A program made the position numbers and the translations under genes. 64,000 bases of DNA, taken from contig MEHQ01004040.1 of assembly GCA_008828725.1 (NCBI GenBank), forward strand, positions 14,307 through 78,306, in the 5' to 3' direction. Origin of the DNA: Saccharina japonica (taxonomy: Eukaryota > Sar > Phaeophyceae > Laminariales > Laminariaceae). Position 1 is the first letter of the stretch. Each line of letters opens with the position of its first letter. Of this stretch, positions 1-11,800 are shown one piece after another. The notes under the pieces are model-generated. The model made no database searches. It was not told where the DNA came from and saw only the letters and a program-made list of their open reading frames with translations.

Positions 1-262
1 AGACCACCCCGACATTCCACGCTGTTCGTGAAAATAACTCCCGCTTGATATTCATATAATATTCTAAGCGGTTACTATAATCTCGACCAGAGCGGTACTG
101 GCAACTCGTGCTTGCCATCACCTTCATCACTGTTACGCCCTCTGTAGCATTGCACGCTACATCCATCCTAACAGTGGAAGGACGTATCTGTCGAGGGTTG
201 TCAGGGTCGACGCCACCAACGCTTGTCGTGGTGCCAACCAACACTCCAATCGGGCGGAGGGG
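1..262 (-). other. open frame running off the left edge
   Basis: A minus frame has no stop from about 262 to base 1, reading RPIGVLVGTTTSVGGVDP and later YSNRLEYYMNIKREL. It could be an exon of a gene outside the window. A frame this long is not rare by chance, so support is slight. Confidence 0.2.
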
Positions 263-370
263 GGGGGGTGTACTCATGTCGTGCACGGCCGTAGTCGTAT
301 GACCATAGACCCTCGCATCCCTACAACGCCGGGATGGAGCACGTTGGGTTTTCAGGGGGGGGGGGGGGGG

Positions 371-550
371 GTTATCTGCGAACCCTGTCACAAAACGCCG
401 CTTGGGGGAGAGGCCCATACACCACTGTAATGTAGTGTACTACTGTACTGGGGGAGGGGGGGGGGTATTCCTCTGTGAACCCCCCCCTGACAAAACGCCG
501 CTTGGGGAAGGCCCATACACCACTGTACCGTAGTGTACTATGGTACTGCT
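371..550. repeat. tandem duplication of about 90 bp
   Basis: Two copies of GACAAAACGCCGCTTGGGG..GGCCCATACACCACTGTA..GTAGTGTACTA separated by a G homopolymer. Confidence 0.7.
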
Positions 551-597
551 GTTGTACTGTGCTAACGGCACTGCAGTAGACTCGTATCGATACCACC

Positions 598-1560
598 TTG
601 CGCCGCAACGCAACAACTAGCCATCGCAGGTCTTCACTTCCCTTCTCTTCCAGGTTTATCACGAAAAGGATAAATCGTCACCCAAAACTGTGCCGCCGGA
701 AATCGAAGAAACAAAATGCACCGAAGAAACTTTGGAAACCCAAACCTAGACCTACATCTAGACCCAGATCCAGACCTGATTTAGATCCAGGTTCGGATCC
801 AGATCCAGATCCACATCCATAAAAAAAAATGAAAAGAAAAATGAAAAGAAAAGACGAGCGAGAAAAAAAAAACTACAGATCGAACGTAACAGGACAACCA
901 AACGGTCCACGTTCCGTCTCCTCTCTCCCCCCCTACCTTTCCCTGGCCTCGACTGGTCCTTTCGCCTTAGCCTGCACGCCTGCATCCCCACTAAATAATA
1001 ATCATATTGCTGCGGCGCCGAACCAGAAAAAACATGTTACGACGGACGCGGTAAAAGCTAAAGAATGACGGTTTACACAACACAAAAAACAAGCAGAAAA
1101 CAAAAAGAGAAAAAAACAGCAAACAAAAAGGGGGAAAAAAAGGGGGGGGGGAGGGGTCTGGTCGGGCAAGGTTAGGGTATAGGGCAGAGGCGGGCCGAAG
1201 CGTGGGTCGAGTCCAGGAGGGACATGACCCGTCAGCAAGCAGCCCCGCGATGCCACCGGGACGTCTCTTGGTTCACGAGAACGCGGGCACGCGGGCACAG
1301 CTAGGCGGCCGGGGGGGGGGGGGGGATACCTGTCTTATCTCGTGAAACCCAACAATCAGGGAGGGGCGGGGGCGGCGGCGGCCATGATCGCTGCCAAAAC
1401 ACACCGGGGGGGGGGGAGAGGGGGAGATAAAAAAATCAACAACGCGGGTTGCCTCTTTTCATCCACCTCTCTCCCGACCGTTCCAGGTTAATCACACAAC
1501 CTATTATTGTTCCCGGTTCACACGAGAGAAAAAGACTGAATGAACCGTGGCGCTAAACGT
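598..1560. other. no gene seen; low-complexity DNA
   Basis: Contains AGATCC/AGACC hexamer repeats (735-822), A-rich runs (823-880 and 1078-1140), G homopolymers and a CGGCGG tract. Open frames here follow composition. Confidence 0.5.
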
Positions 1561-2170
1561 ACCAGAACCAACCGACCAACGCACGACTGATCGCCCAACC
1601 AACACACGACCGACTGACCAATCAGCGCACGACTAAACAACCAGTCCGCGTACGAATGACCAACCAATCATACCAGGACCGACCAACCACTCAACGTACG
1701 ACTGAACAACCAATCAGCGTGCGACTGACCGAACAGCCAACGAACGCCTGACCAATAAACGCACGATTAACAGCCGATCAGCGTTACGACTGACCAACCA
1801 ACGCATGACGGACCAACCACTCAGCGTACGACCGACCGACCAACCTGAGACGGGCCAACCACAGCGTACCTGGCCAACCAACTGACGACTGAATAACCAA
1901 TCAGAGTGCGACTGGCCGACTAGCCAACGACTGACTGACCAATAAGCGCACGACGGACCAACCACTCAGCGTACGACTGACCGACCAACCTGAGACGGGC
2001 CAACCAGCGTACGACTCAACAACCAATCAGCGTACGCTCATCGACCAAGCTAAGACTGACCAACCAGCGTACGACCAACCGACTGACTCACAACTGGCCA
2101 AGCAACGCATGACTGAACCAATCAGCGTACGGCTGACCGACAAACGTGCGACTGACCAACCACCTTGTCA
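1560..2170. repeat. satellite of short 'GACTGACCAACCAAT' units
   Basis: Irregular array of 25-40-bp units assembled from CGTACGACTGACC, GACCAACCAATCAGCG and variants over 600 bp, with larger blocks (about 80-190 bp) themselves duplicated. A related pure GGTC repeat occurs at 44640-44825. Confidence 0.8.
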
Positions 2171-3260
2171 CTGTTCAACTAACCTACGACCGCCAAAAAC
2201 GTATGTGTAGATATACCCCCACGTTCCCTCGCGGCTCCGTTTTCTTGTTTTGTGGTCAATCGGCCTCCCGACACAGATCGCCGAGTTTTTTACCACACAC
2301 TTTCTTTTTCTCTCTTGATCTCCCTCGCTAAAACATAAGAAACGATAATCAAAATTTCAATTCCGCTACGTAGCGGAACAGAAAATAAAAAAATCGAGAA
2401 ATTCATTTAGGGGGGTGATCGCACACACATTCAAGAATGGGCGCGACAAAATAGGCGCGACTCCCGCCACCTTCTCCCCCCCCCCCTTTTTCCTTTTCCC
2501 CCCCCCCCGCCCAAACCGACCCTCACCCCCTCCACCCCTCTCGCTTCCAATCTCTCCGCATGTATGTAACAATCTAAGCCAAAAACCACAGACGCACTTG
2601 CCCGGCCGACACTTTGCCTCTTAAACCTCACACCTCAAGCCCCTCCCCCCCCTCCCCCTGCCGTCAAAAGTCTTTAGCGCGACGCACACTCTGCGCCTTA
2701 CCCTTCTCCGCCCCCGCCCCCCCCTCCCCGGGAAGCCTTCGTGCGTGGCGACGCCCTGCGCTCCTCTTCCCCTCCGGCACTCTTGCCATGGCGACTAATC
2801 AACCACAGCGGGTATGCAGCTTGTTACCCTCGCGCGCGTCTCGACCAATCAAATAGCGCTGACCCTCCTTCCTGTCGTGGTAACTTAAACGCAAGCATAC
2901 ACACATGTCCTGCCCGTGGTCACGCGCCCGCCCGCCCGCCCGCCCGCCCGCCCGTTTCAGAACAAACGCACACCAAGGGGCGTGTTTTCCTTTGAAAAAA
3001 CAATCTTTGAAACAAATGTTCGGGGAATGTTCTAAGAAAACTACTTGGAAAGTTCTTGGAAAATTCTTGGAAAATTCTTGGAAAATTCTCGGAACACCCT
3101 TTTGGAAGTTTCTGGGAAATTCTTCTGGAAAAATGTTTTTCGAAAAAGACATTTTCCTCCTCCTCGCCCCCGCCACCGTCGACTTGGCGCCTGATTCGGT
3201 CAGAGCTTTCTCCTCTTCCTCCTCCTCCTCCTCCTCCTGCACTCAAAGACCTTTCACACT
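2170..3260. other. no gene seen; C-rich and simple-repeat DNA
   Basis: Long C tracts (2480-2720), (CCCG)n at 2927-2955, TTCTTGGAAAA repeats at 3045-3120 and a TCC run at 3205-3240. Only shadow frames. Confidence 0.5.
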
Positions 3261-3579
3261 CCTCGGACAGATCATGATCTAGATCATCTACAGATAGATG
3301 ATGACCTAGATCATCTAGATCCTACCTTTTGCCGTCATGAGGTGTTGTGCAGGATCTGTACCGTACAGATCCAACCCAGGAAAAATCTCCTTCGTAGATC
3401 ATGCAGATTGTACGGCTCCCACCCGGCAACATGAGCTGCATATCATACAGATCAGGAATCGATCTGATCTGAATGATCTAGTTCACGAAGCAGGAATTGG
3501 TGAGATCTGTCCCAGGACTGCATCCGCCCATTCAAAACCAAGACCCCCGCCCCCCCGGGAAAGGGCATGCATGCGTACA

Positions 3580-3900
3580 CCCTACCGATGAAGCTTCGGC
3601 TCCGAAGGCAACCCCCCCTCCCCCCCCTGTCCCCTTCCCGCCTGCACAACAGGGGCTATAGCTACCCAGCTAACCGACGAAGCTCGGCTCCGACGGCACC
3701 CCCTCTCCCCCCCTCCCCAGTCTCCCTTCTCACCTGCCACACACGGGCTTATAGGCTACCAGCTACGAATGAGCTTCAGCTCCGACGCCCCTCACCCCCC
3801 CCCCCTCCCCTTCCCCCCGTTCCCTTCCCGCCTGCCACACAGGGGCTATGCACTGCACACACGGGCTCAGCTACCCCCCCCCCCCTCTCCCCCGTTCTCT
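3580..3900. repeat. pyrimidine-rich tandem units downstream of AMPK beta
   Basis: Three to four units of about 90 bp with GCTACCAGCTAACGA-GAAGCT, CGGCTCCGACGGC, a long C/T tract and CCTGC-ACACAGGGGCTAT. The array ends 20 bases from the AMPK beta stop, so it is likely transcribed in its 3' UTR. Confidence 0.7.
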
Positions 3901-3919
3901 CTCCGCCTGCACACAAGGG

Positions 3920-4036
3920 TTACCCCGGCATGGTGCTGTAGTACACCGTCGTCACAAACTTTTGCTTGTACCGCTCCGTCATTCCCAGGACCATCATCCC
4001 GTCCTTAATCGCTGTACAGTACAGATGGTTGAGTGC
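3920..4036 (-). CDS. AMPK beta exon 5 (C-terminus, stop codon)
   Basis: The acceptor TTGCAG is followed by 38 codons (ALNHLYCTAIKDG, then GMTERYKQKFVTTVYY) and TAA at 3922-3920. This is the canonical last beta strand of the ASC domain, which forms an intersubunit sheet with gamma. A tandem array of about 95-bp pyrimidine-rich units begins almost at the stop codon, so the 3' UTR is repetitive. Confidence 0.93.
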   Translation of the reverse strand, partial: ALNHLYCTAIKDGMMVLGMTERYKQKFVTTVYYSTMPG

Positions 4037-7000
4037 CTGCAAGAGCAAAACATAAACAAGGGGGTTTGCACGTGGGGTGAGTAGAGGAACGGGAGGGGGG
4101 GGGGGGGGGGGGGCTTCCGGGGGGGTACTCTATCGTAGCATGCGTCGAGAGCGGGAATCAAAATCGATGATCTTGCCCCACCATGAGCTAATTAATACCG
4201 CAATATAAGACCCGTTTGTATATTAACATTTGATCGGAATAGTTGTTATATTTCGGGTCCGACTGGTATGTACAGATCAGGATTATACATTATACCCGCT
4301 CTGAAAGATCAAGAACCTAAACTAAAGCGGACATCAACAATCAATCCATCATCTGTTCGAGGTGGGCAATTTTGATCAGGGATGCATACGTATTTCCCCT
4401 CGTAGCGGTAAGTAACCCAAAATTAATAGGGGTCGAGGTCATATTTGTTTCAAAGAGGAAATTATTAACGTCCCCTATCCCCGGGGGTTAATAATAACGC
4501 CTCCATATAGAATGGAAACCCCCGTTTTTGTTTTTACTTTCTACTCATAAAACACTGCCCACTATGTTGCGCACGCACGTGACGTTTTACTGCGAACACT
4601 AAGCACACCATACAATATAACACATGTACTAATAGATTGATGTGGAAGTTATGGCGAGCGAACGCCATCCGGGGATGATAGTTTCCGCCCCCCCCCCCGA
4701 AAAAAACGCCTTTTCCCCTCTGGAATAAGAAAATAATAGGGGGGGGAAATGGGGAAAGCTGAAAGAGGCTGTTTCCCAGAAAAAATTGGGTTCCGGGTGG
4801 GCATCCCTGATTTTGATAACTCACCACATGCTGCGGTACCGGCAAAGCGGACGGAGAAGGGTCGTGGAGTGGCGGGTTTTTGTTGAGGATGATGTGCCTC
4901 AGGTGGGGGGGGAGAGGGGGCGGCTCCTTTGTGTACTCGTCCATGTCTGGAGTGCATTGACTGTACTGCTCTTTCCCCTCCGCCTGTTTCGTCGTGCGTA
5001 GAGTATTTTGCAGTACAGTTAAGACATAAAAAAAACGAAAGCATAAAAAAACGAAAGCACGCCACGTGGTTGGGTGTAAAAATTGATACAAAAGCATTGT
5101 TCATGAAAAAGGTTCCAAAACGAGCAGAAATAAAACCGGTTTCGTACAACAATGGTTCCAAAAAAGTCTTGCTGTTACAAAACGGATACAAAAACGGGTT
5201 TTACATAATAACGCCACGTTCGTTCGGTTGCGTTACAAAAACGGTTGCAAAAAAGCCCACAAAATAAATACAAAACCGTCACAAAACAGTTGAAAAAAAC
5301 TGTGACAAAAGCGGTCACAGAAATACCGCCACCCCACTTTCGGCTGCGATGCAAAAAACGGTTACAAAATAGGCACAAAAAGGCACAAAAAAGTCACAAA
5401 AAAATGACAAAAAAAAGTCACAAAAAAGTTACAAAACGGTTACAAAAAAAAAACGGTTGCAAAAATCATTGCAACAAAAAAAAAAAACGGTTACAACGTA
5501 CAGTTACAAACACGACAACTTTTGACCCCCACCTTCATTCGGTTGGCCTCGAAATTCTCCTCCCCGGTGTACCCCACGAAGTCGCTGACGTCGATGAAGT
5601 TGTTAACCCTGCCCTCGATGTCAGCAACGGTCGGCTGATCTGGGGCGAATCGCCATTCGTCGTCAACGATGAACTTGAACGCGTGCTTCCCCTTCTGCTC
5701 ATCAAGCCAAGTGTGGGAGGGGGGAAGAAAAAAGAAAGGGAAAAAGAGAAGAAACCACATCAGAAAAATGTGTAAAATGTTCAGGAAAAAAAGAGTTTTA
5801 AATGTGACACTCGATTTATTATTGCGTCGAATGCATACATACAACGAACATACAAGAAACATGGGGGGGGTACTCATTTGTTGCTTGCCTTAGTCATTTG
5901 ACTATGGACCACGCATCCCTTTCGAGGGGGGGGTAAAAACAAAAACCAAACCAAAAACATTTAATTGAACGCTTTCGGTTGTTTATTGCGTTGAGTGCAT
6001 ACAACCAAGCATACAAGACACATACATACCAGAAACATACCAGAAACTGACAAGAAACTGACAAGAAACACACCAGAAACACACAAGAAACACACAAGAA
6101 ACAACGGAAGACGTTGAATTCAACGCGTGCTCCCCCTTTTTCTGCGTGGAGAAAAAAAAATGGAGAAAAAGCATCTTTAAAAAAACGCGACAGGAGAGGA
6201 TTGTCAGACTTTCCGAAATCAAACCGAGAACAATCCGTGGCTGGTTGCCAACATATAATGAGGCGTGTTGGTTCATGAAACAATAGATGAGGAGAGCAGA
6301 AAAATAAAAGAGAAAGAAAAATAAGGGAAAACATGATAAATTCGCACCAAGCGGTAACTTCGAAACACAGGTATTAATTAGAAGAAACAGACATCATAAA
6401 AACCTACCAGGTAATCATAAAAACCTACCAGGTATACTATTAATAGTCAGTACAAGTAGTGGTCTCTCTATACTGCCGGCTGCCCGCTATAGTGCCTGTG
6501 AAATCGCTTGGCACAGCAGATGGGATTAACCAGTGTGCCAGTGATCGGAGTAGTGCCGGTTACCGCTTTAGTGCCGGTATTGTTGCCTGGCGCATACCGG
6601 CACTATCCAGGGACCACTACTACTGCTGTACGAGGCATTCGCCATCAGGTATGTACGCATACCGGCACTACAGAGGGACCACTGCTACTGCTGTACCACG
6701 CATTCGCCATCAGGTATGTATGTATACCCACATACACATGAATAAGCCCCGATCGGATTTTTTTATGGACTTGCGAATCCACATTCATTTTATACAGTCT
6801 TTTATTCGGGGGGGGGCGGGGGGGGGGAGGTGGTGGAACTCCAACTTTTTTAAGGAATCTGACACAAATTAGAACCTCGCCCACGATTTATGTGTGTACG
6901 GTACTGTAGGTCCTATTTACTATGGTCCCCCGAGATAGTATAGTATCTCGTGATGCCAGTTCCGTAGGTCTCCTATTTGTTACGGTTCCCCCGTTATACA

Positions 7001-8805
7001 GATGTCCCCCCGTACTCATACATAGCTTGTCGTCCCCGGTGGAATGACAGGTGAATATCGTCCCTGTTAAGAGTCAAGGTCGTGGGTTGTTCGAGCCCCT
7101 CCGAGTGCATGCTCGTATATAGGGACTTTTTCTCACAAAAACATAATATCTTGACTGGCGGAAAGCGCGAGAGCGTGAGCTAAATAGCAAAATTCGACGA
7201 AAAAATCGACGAGCGTTGGGGAGGCTGAACTGAACCCTCTGCGCGATAAAAATGAAGGCAAGGGCCGTACGTAGCGGGAGAGGAGGGAGAGGAGCCTACT
7301 TTGTGACCCCCGGATCGGAGTTACGACTAAGAGGGAGGGAGAGTGACAAGTGCGAAGATAATAAATGGGATCGGAAAAAAAAAAAAAGAAAAAAAGAAAA
7401 AACAGCAGTGGTCCCTCTATATAGCGCAACTGCGGCAACCGGCGCTACTCCGGATTGGGGAATATGTAGGTTTTAGCGTGGAAACGGAAAACTGCTGTGG
7501 CAAGCGATTTCGCCGGCGGTATACCGGGCAACCGGCGCTATAGAGGGACCACTATTACGAAGGACCAGAGTAAATAGGACCAAATATTGAACGTAAAAGT
7601 AGGGAAATATGTAGGGTTTTGTGTGTACCGTAGGTCCTATTTACTACATTAGCCCACCCTGTAATAGTGCAGTATCAACAACCGCGGGTCAAGTTTATTA
7701 TTCACGAACTACGACCCAAAACTACCTGGTAACCAACCTCTTGGGACCTGATTTATTTTACGGTCGTTGCAGCCTCACCGACAATGGCACTGTGAAGGCA
7801 GGCAGACCGGGCTGCTCATAAAGCGACAAAAAAAATTACATTTACTCGTAAACCCTTTTCAGAACTGCTGCAAAACTTATCCCACACTAAATTCAAGTAG
7901 TTTGTCCCCAAAATCGTGGGACCGGTTCTTAACGCCTTAACCCTTTTAGAACTGCAGTCCCGTTTTGGGGACAGATTACTTAGAATTAGAGTGGTTTGTC
8001 CCCATAACGGGACTGCAGTTCTAAAAGGGTTAAGAACTGATCCCACCTATCTGGGGACAGACTACTTGGAATTAGTGTGGGATTTTGTTTTTAGTTCCGA
8101 ATGGGTTGAGGGGTTAAGCGTGTTTGTCTGCAGCATCAGCAACAGCATGAAGGCAGGCAGACCGGGCTGCTAAAAAAAGCGACACAAGAAAAAAAAAAAG
8201 TTAAGCGTGTTTGTTTGGAGCACCAGGAACAACATGAAGGCAGGTATTAGACCGGGCTGCTGAAAAAAACGACAAAAAATCAAAGTTAAGCGTGTTTGCA
8301 GCACCAGGGATAACATGAAGGCAGGTAGTAGACCGGGCTGCTTGCTTGCTTTGCTTGATTGCTGGCGGGTTACACTGAAGGGGATAAAGCACAAGTCATG
8401 AGATAAATAACAAATAATGACGCGTACAGCAGGCCTATGTAGCAACGAACCAGCCCGGACTTCTTGCTTGCTGAAATAGGGTATAAAACATACACAAGAC
8501 ACTCCTCCCTGAGTTCTACAGCTTCAGCTTTCGTTCCCCTCAACGAGAGATATATGTATCATATATATATACCAGTACATCATATATACCTATATACCAG
8601 TATATCACATATACCTATATATATCATATATCACATATACCTATATATATCATATATCACATATACCTATATATATCATATACACCAGGTATCCTGCATG
8701 GGGCCATACAAAACGTAGTACGCTCGATCGAAGTACGCCACAAAGCTTACAAACAAAAGTTTGTGTGGAGGGCGTAAGCTTTATTTTGACCCATCCGCCG
8801 GAGGA

Positions 8806-8838
<33 letters not shown>

Positions 8839-8839
8839 C

Positions 8840-8872
<33 letters not shown>

Positions 8873-11800
8873 CACGAAATCCTCGATCTCAAAGCTGTTC
8901 TTATTCTATTCTTTAAATAAAACAAATGAGAGGGCTTACATCAATCACCCCTCCCAAACATGAACCAGTCCCCCGGAAGGCTTGCTGGGGGGTAGTACTC
9001 GAAGGGTATATAAGTATGCGCGATCGAAGTATCACACTCAGCTACGTAGCAAATATGAGTTTCGACGAAATTCTCGATCTCACAGCTGTTTAAAAAAATA
9101 CATATATATATATATATATGTACATGACGCTTTTTACATCAACGGCTATGCCAAAGCAGCCCAGGCCTCGTGCCGGGTTATCATGTTATCATGACCCATT
9201 TACCAGTACTACGCAAGCAAGTAGGTCCCACAAGGACACCAAAGCACTTCATGACATGCCTACAGTAAAGAGCGTTCAGTTCTCGCACAGGGGGGGGTGC
9301 GATGTTTTTTTTGTTTTTTTCGTTTTTTTTCTCGACAACGTGAACCCCTGAAGAACTGGTACCACGAATTTGGGGATAAAATACTCGGAATTAGTGTGGG
9401 ACATTTTTTTTCAGTTCTGAATGGGTTAAGGGTGCTAATATTCGAAAACGTATGATATAATGACTGCTACGATAGAGGTCGTACTTTTTGGCGGAAATGG
9501 TTTCTGAATGGTGGGGGGGGCTCCTTAGGGCCCATATTAACGAGTATAAAATAAATTCAATTTGGAAAAAAATAAAATTCAAATTCGCTTTTCATTGGTC
9601 AACACACGCACCAGCATCAAATAGTAGGATCTTGGGGTATAATCTTTGGTGCTGGTTCGTGTGTTGACCAATGGAAAGCGATTTTTTTTTTTTTTTTTCG
9701 GATTGAATTTATTTCATATCAGGATTCGTTAATATGGGCCCTTAACCCATTCAGAACTGAAAAAAATACCCCACACTAATTCCAAGTAGTTTGTCCCCAA
9801 ATCTGTGGCACCAGTTCTTAAGGGGTTAACCCAATAATAACTGAAAACATTATCCCACACTAATTCCAAGTAGTTTGTCCCCAAAATACGTGGGACCAGT
9901 TTTCAAGGGGTCAAACCAAAATCGCCGGGCTGTCATTCTCGTGTATATACGTAGCGATATTTTGCATTGTATGCTTTTTAATTAGGCGCCATGGTATTAT
10001 TGTTCACCGGGTATTTAACCCTTTTGTTTTGGGCAATGGTCATTTGGGGGTATACCCCCTGGTTTGACGGCCATTTGGGGGTAGGGTCAAAATGCGCCCG
10101 CGGAACGCGCTCCCGCGGGCCCAAACAGGCCTCAAACGCCATTCCGAAGCCCTGGCGAGATGCCCGAAGCCCATGCCAAGCACGCACACAACTTTTTTTT
10201 TTTTTTCAGGCACGTCCTTGAGCCTAACGGGACGGCGGCGCACGAGGGAGCAAACGAATTCCCCCCTTTGACCACCTCTTGGGGGGGGATAACCCCACGT
10301 ACTTACTAAATTTATCTACTCCCCCCGATGGACCACTTTTTTCACCCCGTTTGACCAAAACCATACCCCCTTTTGACCATCTGCGACAGCCCCAAAAACG
10401 ACTACAGCAGTACGTATCCACGTCACCGCCCAACAGCCCGAATAGATCACGGGACGGAATACCCAGAACTTGCGAGTAGTCGGGATCGTTTGCCTCCCAA
10501 GAAATAAATTTCGGCACAACTATACAAATCAAATCTTTATAGACGATATGAAGATATCGGCTCGTCTGAGAAAACATGACGGTGATGGGGGAATCAGAAC
10601 ACCTACGAGTACGTGTATACTCGGCGTATGGGTCGTGAGTTGCTGGGTGCTTGGTGCTTGGTGCTTCGTTCCTGGGTGCTGTGGGTCATGGATGCGCGGT
10701 GTTGGGTTGTTGGACGGGAGGGGTCTTTGGAACACGAGCAACATCAGGCGCATCGACGGTCGTTAATCTTCTTGAGAAGTGCTTTCCTCCTGTCCCCAAC
10801 GTATCCATCCCCGACGGCAGGCTGGTGTGTTCGAGTACAGATCGCCAGGATCACACCCAGCAACCAAGCACCAAGCACCAAGCACCCAGCAACCCACGAC
10901 CCATACGCCGAGTATATACGTATGTGTTCTGATTCCCCCATCACCATAGCAACCAAGCACCAAGCACCAAGCACCCAGCAACTCACGACCCATACGCCGA
11001 GTATACACGTACTCGTATGTGTTCTGATTCCCCCATCACCGTCATGTTTTCTCAGAAGAGCCGATATCTTCATATCGTCTATAAAGATTTGATTTGTATA
11101 GTTGTGCCGATATGTATTTCTTGGGAGGCAAACGATCCCGACTACTCGCAAGTTCTGGATGTTCCGTCCCGTGGTCTGTTCGGGCTGTTGGGCGGTGACG
11201 ACGCGGATACGTACTGCTGTAGTCGTTTTTGAAGCTGTCACAGATGGTCAAAAGGGGGTATGGTTTCGGTCAAACGGGGTGAAAAAAGTGGTCAATCGGG
11301 GGGAGTAGATAAATTTAGTAGGTACGTGGGGTTATCCTCCCCCAAGAGGTGGTCAAAGGGGGGACTTCGTTTGCTCCCTCGTGCGCCGCCGTCCCGTTAG
11401 GCCCAAGGACGTGCCTGAAAAAAAAAAAAAAGTTGTGTGCGTGCTGGGCATGGGCTTCGGGCATCTCGCCAGGGCTTCGGGATGGCGTTTGAGGCCTGTT
11501 TGGGCCCGCGGGAGCGCGTTCCGCGGGCGCATTTTGACCCTACCCCCAAATGGCCGTAAAACCAGGGGATATACCCCCAAATGACCATTGCCCTTTTGTT
11601 TTCGTCCAAAATCGCTTTTTTTACTCACTAATAGTATAGAGCTCCTCAAGTTAGGAGCTTCAGAAAAAAACAGGGTGCACCTCTACCGTCGTATGCGTCA
11701 AAGAGTCGAAAACGCACATATTTTTTCGGGAGGCTCTCTCGATCAGAAATTTCTCGAAAACCCCCATTGTTGTTGGGTGTACTGGCAAAAACCTTAACCT

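Noticed and set aside
5245-5775. 176-codon plus-strand frame
   Set aside because: Antisense to AMPK beta exon 3 and made of the GTTACAAAA repeat.
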